From NCBI GenBank assembly GCA_021018995.1, contig CM037585.1, forward strand, positions 126,136,831 through 126,200,830: a stretch of 64,000 nt of DNA, written 5' to 3'. The notes below the pieces were generated by a model, which had not been told where the DNA came from, made no database searches, and worked only from the letters and a program-made list of their open reading frames with translations. Below, piece after piece: positions 1 through 10,544 of this stretch (position 1 is its first letter; every line of letters begins with the position of its first letter). The translations under genes were made by a program, and so were the position numbers. This stretch comes from Chloranthus sessilifolius. Taxonomy: Eukaryota; Streptophyta; Magnoliopsida; Chloranthales; Chloranthaceae.

Positions 1-388
1 GTGCAATTCGATGAATGATCGGGGTGGTATCAGAATCGTTACCTGCTTCTTCTACTTCTTCCCTTTGTCGTTTGCCCGTGTCGTTCACCATTCTTCCACT
101 TTGTTTTTTGCAAATATTGATATAAAGGTCTTGTTTTCAACGATGACCTGCTAAGGCGGTCATTACTTAAGTTAACCTATAACCGTAAGTTGATTCTAGT
201 ACTTAAAGAATCGCAATCACTGCGTTCTTGACTACGACCAATCGTAAATCCATACGACAATTTTCTTATAATATACAATACGAATTACGATCTATCGTTT
301 ATTAACGATTTAGGTTGTAATATGATACTTATATGAAAATAAAAATGAAAATAAAGTTGAAAATGAAATAGTTTACATATTTTACAAT
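1..388. other. Left-edge flank of the G1 gag fossil, no recognised domain
   Basis: AT-rich stretch downstream, in the minus-strand sense, of the G1 gag remnant. The only coding-like signal is a minus-strand open frame from a start codon at 91 running off the window edge after about 30 codons; it is rich in Lys, Arg, Glu and Asp. I do not recognise it. It could be the start of another open frame of the element or chance. Confidence 0.3.
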
Positions 389-1786
389 TTATGCTATGGA
401 TGAGTCGGTAGCTCGACGATCCATGAGAGTTTTTAAATTAAAATTTTGGGGAGCAGCTGTCTCCCCCAAGAAAGCTTGTCCTCTAGGATTGCTTACAAGC
501 TGTGTAGGCAATTGTCCACTTTCTCTCTTTGCCACCTGTGAGACTAGTTGTCCTATTTGGCTTTCCAGCTTTGTTATGGACTGGGTATGTGAATGAAGGG
601 TCTGAGAGAATTGAGCGAGTTGGTACAAATCTTGTGAATGTTGGTGCGACTGTTGTTGTAAATCCAGAAGGATTTGAACAATCGTCGCATCAAGGATACT
701 ACTTTGTGGTCCAAATTGGGGTTGTGATGCCTGTAATTGAGGTCTTTGGTGGAAAACTTGGGTCTGGGGAAAATGGGGCAGCGCAACTGTTGGTGCTGGT
801 TGCACTCCAACGGTGGAACCATAATTAAATCTCGGGTGATTCCTCCATGTTGGGTCGTATGTGTTCCCATAGTCTCCCCTCTGAAAGGCCATTACTTGTG
901 TTGTTTCCACCAGTTCTGGGTATTGTGGTGCAGCAGGGTTCTATATGTGTGAGTCTGGTAAATTTGAGGGTTTGTTGTAGGCTTATCCAGAGTATTTGGT
1001 TTGGAATTCATGAGTGCGGCAATTTTCAGCTCGAGAGCTAAAACTTTGGCACTCATGTCGTCCTCAGTTTTTACTTTTTCTTTATTGATTTCATAGACCC
1101 CCCCTCTTGCGAGTGGGGTATGACGAGCAATCTTTGGGCCAATCTGCAACAAAGCCTATTTTTGCTTTGAAGTGTTAGCCAATTTCTCAAACAAATTCCA
1201 AGTCTACTGACCATTTTGAGCCATGAAGGCTCCTCCGCTTACGGCATTGACTATGAATTGATTAGTCTCAGTCAACCCCTGGTAGAAACTCTATGCTATA
1301 GACCAGTTCGACACCTCGTGATGAGGGTACCTTCGAAGTAAATCCTTCATCCGTTACCAACTCTCATGAAATAATTCTCCAGGTTTTGCCTGAAGCCTTG
1401 AATCGCCTGACGAATTTGGTTTGTTCTACCAATTGGAAAGTATTCAGTCAAAAATTTGGACTGTAAGTCTTCCCAAGTGGTAATACTCCTGGCCGGTAGT
1501 GCGACTAACGATGCCTTTGCCCTACTTTAAGAGAGAAAGGAAACAAACGTAGTCTTATAGCTTCTTTATTGGTTGTAGTCTGTAGCATTGTGCAGATTCT
1601 TATGAAGTCCCTCAAGTGTTGGTAGAGATCTTCTCTATCAAGCCCATGAAAAGTTGGTAGAGTTTTGAGTGTGGGGAGCTTGATGTCATAGTTTTGACCT
1701 TCAGCTGCCTCTGGTATAACTATACAAGACGGCTCGGTCAAAGCTATTGGGCTGAAGTGTGCTTCAATTGAAAGTTCGTCAGCCAT
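389..1786 (-). pseudogene. gag: G1 gag remnant (retrotransposon capsid region)
   Basis: The N-terminal part (about 1505-1786) contains LPTFHGLDREDLYQHL and RLRLFPFSLK, the core of the plant retrotrans_gag domain. The C-terminal part (389-910) is a Gln/His-rich stretch ending in a helical segment with QIGQLVSQVAKRESGQLP, which also closes the gag of the related element G2. Gag forms the particle that packages element RNA in the cytoplasm. This copy is fragmentary with a handful of breaks. Homology rests on motif recognition only. Confidence 0.7.
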
Positions 1787-2174
1787 GGGTTGTGAGTCTC
1801 TTGCAGAGGATCAGTTTAACGCGAATCTGTGCAAGAAAGTCCGCTCAATTTCTGGGTCCTATTTGAAAGAGTCTAGTCTTCTAGACCGGGTATAATGCAT
1901 ACACAAAAAAGTAAATATTTTTGTATTTAATATTTATATAATTTTTATTTTAGAAGAGTAGGGAGAGAAAACAAATCTAAGTCTCCGGCTTCTGTGATCA
2001 GAAGAAGTTGGAAACTTTTTTATTCACTGCTCCGAATAAACCTGCAAAAAATCAAGAAGAGATCAAAGAAAAATAAAAATATATAAATATATAAAAAGAG
2101 AAAAATAAATATTGGTTTCTAAAAGGATAGAAATATTAGATAAAGAATGGAAAAAAAAAATGATAAATTCCGCT

Positions 2175-2192
2175 TCCCCAGCAGCGGCACCA
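2175..2192 (-). other. G1 primer-binding site, tRNA-Asp type
   Basis: On the minus strand this reads TGGTGCCGCTGCTGGGGA, close to the site TGGCGCCGTTGCCGGGGA complementary to the 3' end of tRNA-Asp used by Athila/Tat elements. It sits six bases inside the probable LTR end, the same spacing as in G2. Confidence 0.65.
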
Positions 2193-2198
2193 AAAACT

Positions 2199-3670
2199 TG
2201 AAGGTTTTTTCTGTGTATTATAATTATATTAAATTCAAGTCTTAACCTATTGCAAGCGCACAATGGAAATCATAGTACTAGCATTAGGATTGCTCCCACG
2301 AGGAAGTTCATTATCTTATTAATTCGTATTTCTATCTTCTATCTAAATCCTTGTTTTAAAAACTTTTATTTATCATTAAGATTTCCTAATCTATGAATAA
2401 AAGAATGATTGTTTTAAACAAAAGTGCATAAAAATAAATCCTAATTCTCCTTCTTGAGATTAAGGTCATCAATCTTAATTTTCAGCTATCGGATATTTAT
2501 AAAAATAAAAAGTACCGTTACACCATATATCAAGTTTCCTAGCATTAGTCGTCAATCAAGTTTAAGATCTTATCAATACAGATTTAATCTAATCAACAAT
2601 CAATTAAAAATTTTGGTGTCAATCAAACTCTAGCAAACTGAAGATAGAAAAGTAAAAACCGTTACATTAATCTGCAAATTCTAACCTGAGTCGTCTATTC
2701 AAATTAAAAATTAAAGATGTTTACAAAGAAAATAAATGTAAACTAGAAAGCATATAAATATATCCTTCACCCCTCAGTCACAGTCATCAATTGCTCCTGA
2801 GAAATTACAGATATCTACACTAATCTTCAGCACTCAATTACAGTCGTCAATTGCTCTTGAGAAACCTCTGATATCTAAACTACTTTACTAGTATACACTA
2901 CTGATCGAAAGAAAATACAACCTCAGTCGTCAATTGATGCTGAAATTCTTCGATGCTTATTCCTATGTCAAGCTCTCTTATTTATAGATCATAAGAAGTC
3001 GATTTACAAAGATCTAGTTTTAATAAAAGAAACTACTAAAAACACAAATTTCCTAATATAACTCTAATTCCTAATTTTATCTTTCCTTTGCTGTAGCGGT
3101 TGATATACTTCTAAAACTTTTTTTGTACTTTAGCAATCAAAGTCCTTCAAAATCTTCTTCATCAATTTCCTCAGATCCATGTTTCGCCAGACTTCTAATT
3201 CAAGAGATCTTCTATTTCTTATTCATAGCAGTGATAGTTATCATGTGATCAGCAGCAGTGAACTAAACTTTTTGTAGAATTACTAATAATGATTTTTTGT
3301 TCTTTCTTCTTTAATGGAAAATTGTAAATTATATTTTTCTACTTTCAACAGGGTTCATAGAAGGAAAATCGCAAAAGACAATTCTTCAGTTTTGTCGTGA
3401 CTTTGATAGACTTGGCAGACGATTCTCTGAAAAATCGCAAATACTTCTCTTCCTTGAGCAATTTCTTCTGTAGAATCGTAAATAATAATCCGTTGGCTTT
3501 CATAGTCTCACTCTGGGAAAATCGTAAATAGCAATTTTTTATTCTTTTCAGTAGGTGGAGCTTCCATCTTTCAATCTATCGTTATTCTTACTATTTTTTG
3601 AGTTACTTTTGACAAATATTATCACTTTAGCTCTGTTTTACTACTTTTCCTTAATATCTGTATATCAACA
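2199..3670 (-). repeat. G1 probable 5' LTR
   Basis: Boundaries are inferred: the inner end (CA on the minus strand) abuts AGTTTT plus the primer site exactly as in G2, and the outer end starts with TGTTGATATAC on the minus strand. A motif like CAGTCGTCAATTGCTCCTGAG recurs imperfectly at about 2776-2870 and 2927-2945. No second LTR lies in the window, so neither the length (about 1.47 kb) nor a target duplication can be confirmed. Confidence 0.4.
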
Positions 3671-4814
3671 ACTTATTAGTAGCAAAGTATGGCCTAGCAT
3701 CACTAAGTTAAGGGTGATAAAATAATAAATTTTATGACTGATCAAACCCTACCTAATATTTGTTTGGTCAATATTTAGGTTCAAAGGGAAGAACAAGTCA
3801 TAAATATGTGGCGGACAAATAGGCACTACATTGATGAGAATTAAATTCTCATAAACATCTCAGGAAGGGTAATGTTTTACCTGTAATGGATAAGGAGAGG
3901 TTGAGCATTGCTCTTAATAGACGCTATAGCACAATGTATTAAGATGTTAAAGTTACAGGGGCATCTCTTATAGGTCTACCTATATAAGTGTGAGGGTGGA
4001 GCTACCTTCAATGAAACATGACTTTATCTCATAAATACTTATGAAAATTAGGGTACTAGCATATGACCTAAATGTGCTAACCAATTTATTAAACACTAAA
4101 TACATGAAATATGTGTGTGAAATAGTTCCTATTTGTCGTATAAGATCGTTAGTTCAAGACTTATTTACTAAAGACCTTAGCAAACTTTGAGTTATTTCCA
4201 CTAAAGTGAAAATTCAAGTATGTAAGATATTTTCATTTATGCATATATTTCTGGCTTTGCTCTGATTTCAAAAATTTTAAATAGAGGGGGATTGTTGGAT
4301 ATTTAAAACTTTTAAATAGTAGGGGATTGTTAGATATTTAAAAGTTTCATAATTTATATCTTTTCAAAGTGGTGTGTCTTTTTCAAAGAAGTGTCCTTTC
4401 AAAAGAAGTGTCTTTCCAAAGTGGTGTGTCTTTTCCGAAGGGATGCATGTAGCACCTTTTCATAGGAAAATGGTGCATTAACACGCCACTTGATTTCTAT
4501 TTAAGAAATTTAAAATTATTATTTTACACACCACAATAGAGTTTTATTTCTTCTCTCTTGTTATGTCTTTAAAGGTCTTCTATTAGAGCGTTCTTGCAAT
4601 ATTTGGTGTTCGGATAGCGTGATCGGATTCGCGAAATCCTTCACAAGAATACACAGTCAGTTCATTGTATCCTGGAACCAGTTTGTCGGTAACCTGCTGG
4701 TGACCACTTTGTCGAAGTAGTGGGGGCAAATATTGGTTTAAAGACAGTGATATTTCTCGTGCCTCGAACCGATTTCCTGTATTATTTCATATCAACATTT
4801 CAATTTTTCTAACA
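3671..4814 (+). mobile_element. Ty1/copia 3' terminal fragment
   Basis: The 3' noncoding tail of a copia-type element (to 4279), a purine-rich polypurine tract (about 4280-4292, AATAGAGGGGGAT) and a 522-bp 3' LTR. No 5-bp duplication brackets the LTR alone, so it is an element end rather than a solo LTR. The right end abuts L1 sequence, so the element probably inserted into that L1 and lost its left part. No coding domain is readable with confidence. Confidence 0.5.
4293..4814 (+). repeat. Ty1/copia 3' LTR
   Basis: Begins TGTTGGATAT and ends TTTCTAACA, with TGTT/AACA inverted ends usual for copia LTRs. A near-duplicate of its first 30 bases follows directly. The tail carries CATTGTATCCT and GTGCCTCGAACCGATTTC, which recur in the LTR-like stretch near 35380-35600, so the two belong to related families. 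Confidence 0.6.
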
Positions 4815-5368
4815 ATATCCACATTGGTAAAAAATATGATTGTTAGTTTCACAATCACTCCAACACAGCACACACCTATACGGTATATATATAGAATCCA
4901 TGTTGCATCAGATTTTCAATCGTGAAAGCTTCTGGTGAATCGCAAGCCAAGAACACATGGAATGTCTTGGGATAAATTTGGGGTGCCAAATGAATTTGTG
5001 TCAATTGACCTTACCTTTAGATGTCCAAATTTACTCCAAAAGCTGATTTCAATGAGAACTCCCCACTAGTTCACGCCATCCAAATTGCCTTATCATCATA
5101 TCCCTCGATTGGGAGAGGTTGATTTCTGATCTCGTTCCACACCATTTCCATGCATAAAGTGGTGGGGGAAGATTTTATTCCCCAATTTGAATCAAATCAC
5201 ACACATTGACGATATTTTCAAGGCTAGCTTGCATTTTGACTCTCCTGCCATATTTCTCATTTACGAAATAGTTGCCAAGCCAAGGATCCTTACACACATT
5301 AGTATTTCTCCCATCACCAACATTAATGGAAACATTCCATTTAATGGTGTCCCTAGCCCTCATGATTT

Positions 5369-5594
5369 TTTTTTATAGGTAAGCTTGAGGTTGAAGGGAC
5401 CTCACCCATAATATTAAAAATAAAGGAGTAACATAGTACAAAGAGATCAAAAGGAAATTTCAAAAATCAGAGGAGCTTCGACATTGCCATCACCCCTAAA
5501 GGTCTCGAAAATCACCCTAATGCAAATTCCACATTACCCCTATACAGTCATCATCTTCTGGAATCTTTAGACCCTCCACTCGAAAAGAGACTTA
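5369..5594 (-). mobile_element. Short L1-type retrocopy with 16-bp target duplication
   Basis: Inserted into the L1 fossil. The host sequence CTAGCCCTCATGATTT occurs at 5353-5368 and again at 5595-5610, a perfect 16-bp target-site duplication; it encodes the host L1 phrase IMRA on both sides. On the minus strand the insert ends in an A-run next to CTTACCTAT, preceded by ATTATGGGTGAGGTCCC, which resembles plant L1 3' ends. At 226 bp it is either a heavily 5'-truncated L1 or an L1-tailed SINE. Confidence 0.75.
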
Positions 5595-5791
5595 CTAGCC
5601 CTCATGATTTCTCTCCACGCCCATGAATAATCATTAGGCAAGTTACAAGTCCATACATCTATATTGCCAATGTATTTAGCTGTCACCCACTGCACCCATA
5701 AAGACTTTGGATTATTAAAGATGTTCCAAAAGAGCTTGACCATGCCTCCTTCATTCCAGTTTTGGAGAGTACAGATTCCCAAACCTGCTTC

Positions 5792-5943
5792 CGCTACAAA
5801 AAATAAGACTATTAGTGGCGGCGAAAAGTTGCCACTATTAACAAAAAAACTATTAAGACTATTAGCGACGAGGGTATTAGTGGCAGTTTTTTTGTTAATA
5901 GCGGCAGTTTTGGTTGCTGCTAATAGTTGAAGTTTTTGTAGTG
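5792..5943. mobile_element. CACTA-type foldback MITE, copy 1
   Basis: 152 bp, ends CGCTACAAAAAATAAG and (inverted) CACTACAAAAACTTC, flanked by the 3-bp duplication TTC (5789-5791, 5944-5946). The interior is a near-complete inverted repeat of ACTATTAGCGGCAG-like words. Ends and TSD length fit non-autonomous CACTA (En/Spm) elements. It sits inside the L1 fossil. Confidence 0.8.
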
Positions 5944-6514
5944 TTCTTTTAGATGGAAAACCATATCCCAACTGATAGGATGTAATCTACGGATTAATTC
6001 CGTGCCACCCCATAAGAAATTACAAAACAGATTTTGAAATTTATCCAACACCTTTCTTGGAAGGTGGAATGCTCCAGACCAAAATACTTGGAAATTATTC
6101 AAGACCGAGCTGATCAACTCCACCCTCCCTGCATACGAGAGAAAGTGCCATTTCCAACTTTTAAGGCGTTCACTGATTTTCTCAAGTGGTGTACAAATGA
6201 CATATGCCATTCTAGTAGAGAACATAGGTAGCCCTATTTATCTTATAGACAAACCACCTTCCTTCAAAGAGAGTGCATTATAAATGAAAACTTTTAGGAG
6301 AATTTTTTTTGAACGACTGTTAAGACCTGAAAAGTACCACTTTTCACCCCTTAACTTAGCCTTTGATTAGACCCTTAGCCATCTAATAAAGGTTTGTTAA
6401 TTGTTTTCTGTAAGCAATAAACAACAGTGCAATAAGGCCATAAATACTGCTAAGGAGCCTGTTTTGATGCCAGAAGTCCCTCAGAAGAATGAGAACTGAA
6501 TCCAGACCTGAGAA

Positions 6515-7050
6515 GAGCCTCGCGCAGCTTCCCAAAGCTTCAGAGGATTCAGAAAAATATGCTTCGCGCAATCCTCGCGAATTCCCAAGACTTCACAACT
6601 TCTCACGCAGTTGAGTGACGGACTAGCTTTAGAATCCTGCCTCGCGCAGTTATCGCGCAGTAGCCGCAGGATGCAAATGTCAAGAGAACTTCTCGCGCAG
6701 TCCAAAAACTATCAAAGCCTCATGAGGATCCTCGTGAAGTTCCATTAAGAAGTGAACTTCTCGCGCTGTTCAGGAAGAAAGCAACCTTGCGAAGCCAGAG
6801 TTAGCCTTGCGAAGATCTATTGTGAAATGGAATGCTCGCGCAGTTCCCGTGCTATTCACAAGTAGCAATCCAACTACGCGAAGCCCAATCCAGCGAGAGC
6901 TTAACTATCTACCTCGTGAGTGCTCAAAGCATCAAGAAGCTGCAACCCCACGACGTCTGAAGTTTTAATGCTAACTCATCCTCGCGAAGTCAGTTCTACC
7001 ACGCGACAAGTCTGGAAATCGACTGTAATCTGACGAAGCTCTGAACTCCA
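6515..7050 (+). repeat. Cluster of CGCG words in G2 U3 (mirrored at about 12575-13110)
   Basis: Roughly a dozen and a half copies of CTCGCGCAG, CTCGCGAAG and relatives at irregular 20-50 bp spacing, several containing the palindrome TCGCGA. Some 5' LTR copies have decayed by CG to TG/CA changes where the 3' LTR keeps CGCG, as expected from cytosine methylation. Confidence 0.7.
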
Positions 7051-7220
7051 ACTTCCATCATTCTATAGAGGACATTCTGGGAATTTCCAGTGATTAGGGC
7101 ACGCACTCCCACGCTCAAATCTCCGTGCACGCGCCCCGAGGCACCCAAGGAACAGTATTCGGCCACGTGGCATCGTTAAAATTAGGGTTTCCTAACCCTA
7201 ATGCGCCGCCACACCACTGC

Positions 7221-7228
7221 TATATAAA
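7221..7228 (+). promoter_or_regulatory. G2 LTR TATA box (copy at 13287-13294)
   Basis: TATATAAA followed by ACCCAAACTTGG, the best promoter-like site in the LTR and kept in both copies. Transcription would start about 30 bp downstream, near GAGCTCAG, which would put the U3/R border near 7255. Position is inferred from sequence only. Confidence 0.55.
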
Positions 7229-8687
7229 CCCAAACTTGGTTTAGGTTTAGGAGCTCAGACTTTATCATTGATACGGGATCTGAGATCATTTTCTTTTCTG
7301 TTCTTCTATAGTTGTAAGTAGTTTTCCATTTTCTTTTTCTTTCTCTCCATAGTCCAGCACTTGCTGGCTATGCCTTTGTATGTATTTTTGAACTAGTTTA
7401 ATGGATGTTTTGTAATAGGATATATACTTTTATGGGATGTGTGCGAATGAGAGTTGCTCTGTGCAAGGCTGCTGCCTTGTGATCCGCCATTGCTTTGACT
7501 GTGATTCAAAGCAATGGAGGACTGATTCTAAGGATCCATTCAGATCCAAGTGACCTGTGTGTCTGGGCTATCATGGTCCGATACAGCCTTAGCCCCACCA
7601 CAGGACCCACTAGATCTGAAATCCCCATGAGAGCCTAAGCTGGTAGCCTTGTGACCATGGTGGTGGCAGCAATATTACTATTCTGTTTTGGACTCTATGA
7701 GGAGGATAGCCTCTGGGATAGTCTGTGACCATTCAAGTGGACAGGCTATAGCCTTAGGGTGAAGCCAATCCGTAGGATCCAAGATGGATTCTTCTTCTCT
7801 GCACATGTGCTTGTAGCCTTGTGAGAGATTGTACAGAGGAAGACTCCCCTATATTTGTATAGACCCGCCATCAGATGTTAGATCTGATCTGGTTATGGAG
7901 ATTGTAGGCTTGTGACTGGACCATTGTAGTCCCACTCAGGCAATGGACAGCTAGATCGAAGGTTGTACTCAATCCCTTGCTGGTTCTATGTGTCTGGGCT
8001 AACATGGTCCTATACAGCCCTAGCCCCACACATAGAGCTTTAGAGGTTGAGGTTTCCTATGGATTCTTAAGCTTGTAACCTGGATGAGGTAGTGCCTACA
8101 ATGATTAACTTGTTTTGACCCATCTCTGGACTGTGGTTCTCCTATGGAATAGTCTATGACCATTTGAGTGGACAGGTTATAGCCTTAAGGGATTGGATCA
8201 TGGCACAGAGATGGGTTGGATTCTTTCTCCTCAGTGGTGATAATGTAGCCATTGGACAGGATTTCTATAACATCATATCTAAATCTGAGTTACAAAACTC
8301 CTCTGATCTAGACCCAATAGCATACTTCTCACCCTTTTATATTTATTTTCCCACACTCCATCCATCTTCTCAACCCTTTCTATAGTTAATTCATTAGGCT
8401 ACCTTAGGATATTTAGAATAAGTGACCATAAACTCCCTTCCTTTTAGGACTACCAGATCTGTAGTCAGATCTGGAGGGACTACTAGAGATGGCTCCCTTG
8501 GAGCCGTAGATCATCTTTCCCTATGGGACAAACTCTTACTTATCAAAACTTGCTACAATGGACCCTGTATCTTGCAGGGTCTAGGATTTCTCAGTTGTGC
8601 TAATTCCATCCCCTGTTTTACTTTGATTTTAAATTGCTTTTACCACCAACAAATAAAGTAAGCACATTGGGATTCACAACAAGTTTT

Positions 8688-8705
8688 TGGCGCCTTTGCC
8701 GAGGA
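8688..8705 (+). other. G2 primer-binding site, tRNA-Asp type
   Basis: TGGCGCCTTTGCCGAGGA differs at two bases from the complement of the tRNA-Asp 3' end. It starts six bases after the LTR ends. This site type is usual for Athila/Tat elements. Confidence 0.85.
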
Positions 8706-8999
8706 ACGTTGATCTAATAGTAGCCCGTAGGATTTTTGTATTGTTGGTATTCTATGTTAGCTGTGAATAATTGATACTGCTGATGTAATTTTGAATCTTT
8801 CTTGCAGATCTAGACAGCAGCAGAGAAGGACAGTGGACTGTATTTGGAGATTAGCTACCTCTGTTTGCAATTCTCTAACCTTTAAAACTCAGTCTAGTTT
8901 CTTTGAAAATTTCATAGCAGTTATTTAGTATAGGTGTAAATTTATGTTTTCTTAAAATAGCTGTAAATTTGTTAGAAATTTCTTTGAGTCAAGTACAAT

Positions 9000-10540
9000 G
9001 TGCCTGCAAGGAGTTGTCCCTGCTGGTGGTGTGTTTGTATGCTAGGTAGGAGATCTCTTAGTCCTACTTTAGAGCCTTTCAACCCTAAGCTAGAAAGGGG
9101 TAGAAGACTTAGAAGGAACAGGCACACCACAGTTGAGCCCCCAATTGAATCTGAGACAGTAGTCATGGGTGAAGAACAACCCAGAACTCTCAAGGAGTTG
9201 AATGCTCCGGATGACTATAACTCTCCATTTAGCATTCAATTCCCTGATGTTCAGGGGAATTATGAAATTAAAACTTCTATCATCCAGATGCTGCCCTCTT
9301 TCCATGGGCTTAGCAAGGAGGACCCTTACAAGCATATTGACCAATTCTTGGCCTTGTGCACCACATTCAATATCGCTGGTTTGGGACCAGAGGCCACTAG
9401 ACTCAGGCTCTTTCCCTTCTCTTTGAAGGATAGGGCTAGTACCTGGTTGGCTACTCTTCCCAACAATGGAATCACTTCGTGGAAAGACCTACAGACCAAG
9501 TTCCTGACAAAGTTCTTCCCTGAGACCAAAACTAACCAGTTGAGGAAGGAAATTCTTGCTTTTGCCCAATCCCCAACTGAGGATTTTAATCAAGCCTGGG
9601 ATAGGTTTAAGGAAATACTCAAACAATGCCCCCACAACAAGATCCCGGTGGCCTTCTATAATGGGATTGATGATAAAAATAGAGATATGGTTGATGCCTC
9701 TTGTGGTGGAACCTACATGCACAAGACTGCTAATGAGGCATAGGAATTGTTTGAAGTAATCAGTGAAAATGTTTTTCAAAAGCTATCCCTGGCAAGAACT
9801 AGTCAGGAGTTTGTGTCAAAAGTGGGGCCTGCTGCATTGTCAAGAGGAAAAGTTTATGAGGTGTCTAGGAACAACGATTCAGAGTCACAGATGGCAAACC
9901 TCTCGAGAAGTTTGACAAATTATCGATCGTAATGCAACCTGTATACTGCTCAAGTGGTGGAGGCATGTCTGATATGTCAGTCCCCACAGCACACAGTAGA
10001 GGAATGTCCATCTGCAGGGCAATATCCTAAATTAGTATTGGAACATGCTGCTGCTGCGCAATCTTTTGGCCAGCAATAATCTGGTGGCTACAATAGACAG
10101 CCATTTGGTTACCAGCACTAAAATGCTAGTTACCAATGGAGAGACCACCCAAATCTGAGGTGGAGGCAAGACAATTATATGCAGCCCCAGCAAATGTTGG
10201 CCTTACCCCAAAGGCCACAGCAGCAGTTCAATCAGGAATATGCCCCCAGGTCTAACTTCCAACACCAGCAGCAGCCCCATCAGCAACAAAATCAATTGGT
10301 CCTACCCCCATCTCAACCCAGAAATACTTCTTTCGAGGACCAGGTCTTGACCTCACTGCAAAACCTGGGGTTCAGACTGTGAATTCTCATGGTCAGAGCA
10401 TAAAGAAGATGGAAGAGCAGATTGGCCAACTAGCGAATGCCTTAGCTAAAAGAGAGGAGGGGAGGTTGCCCAAAGGTTAATGGTTAATCCCAAGGGCCAA
10501 TTTTTGATTGGTGAAGGATCCTCAAACCTTGAGGGGCAGG
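9000..10540 (+). pseudogene. gag: G2 gag remnant
   Basis: The main open stretch (9000-9743) holds a full retrotrans_gag core: YEIKTSIIQMLPSFHGL, EATRLRLFPFSLKDRASTWL, a TKFLTKFFPETKT segment and FNQAWDRFKEILKQCP. Further downstream come a Gln-rich tract (10179-10382) and a closing helix with QIGQLANALAKREEG. This is the same order as in G1. Gag is the structural particle protein. The region is broken in a few places and cannot make a full protein as it stands. The first codon is not certain. Confidence 0.85.
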
Positions 10541-10544
10541 GGGA

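Larger units (their letters stand above)
1..3670 (-). mobile_element. G1: Ty3/gypsy Athila/Tat-like LTR retrotransposon fossil, partial
   Basis: Minus-strand remnant read from right to left as probable 5' LTR (3670-2199), primer-binding site of the tRNA-Asp type (2192-2175), leader, and gag (1786-389). Protease, reverse transcriptase and integrase are not seen; they would lie beyond the left edge or are lost. The gag phrase FHGL..ED.Y.H followed by IRLRLFPFSLK is typical of Athila/Tat-type gag. The element is clearly broken, with several breaks in gag alone. Age cannot be judged because only one LTR candidate is visible. Confidence 0.6.
4815..6312 (-). pseudogene. L1-type LINE fossil, reverse transcriptase C-terminus to zinc knuckle
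   Basis: Minus-strand pieces in order: the end of the reverse transcriptase with LKSWKWHFLSYAGRVELI and LPRKVLDKFQNLFCNFLWGG (6225-5950), then LFWNIFNNPKSLWVQW (about 5780-5611), DTIKWN and DPWLGNYFVNEKYG (5363-5175), and a cysteine-rich knuckle with ETNNHIFF near 4900-4815. This matches the order in plant L1 ORF2. It is broken by frameshifts and stops (a stop falls in the phrase before GLPMFSTRM near 6240) and by three insertions: a short retrocopy, a MITE and G2. The 5' part is missing; a little may continue past 14752. It shares the family of the plus-strand L1 at 27844. Confidence 0.8.
6318..8681 (+). repeat. G2 5' LTR
   Basis: Starts TGTTAAGACC and ends GATTCACAACA; matched over its whole length by the copy at 12381. 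The first third is crowded with CTCGCGCAG and CTCGCGAAG words. A promoter-like TATA site follows, and the last third has repeated TCAGATCTG-like words. The start TG and end CA are exact. Confidence 0.93.

Noticed and set aside
25-34. TGGTATCAGA at the left edge, like an initiator-Met primer site
   Set aside because: Only ten bases match, no LTR end CA precedes it, and no gag follows on that strand.
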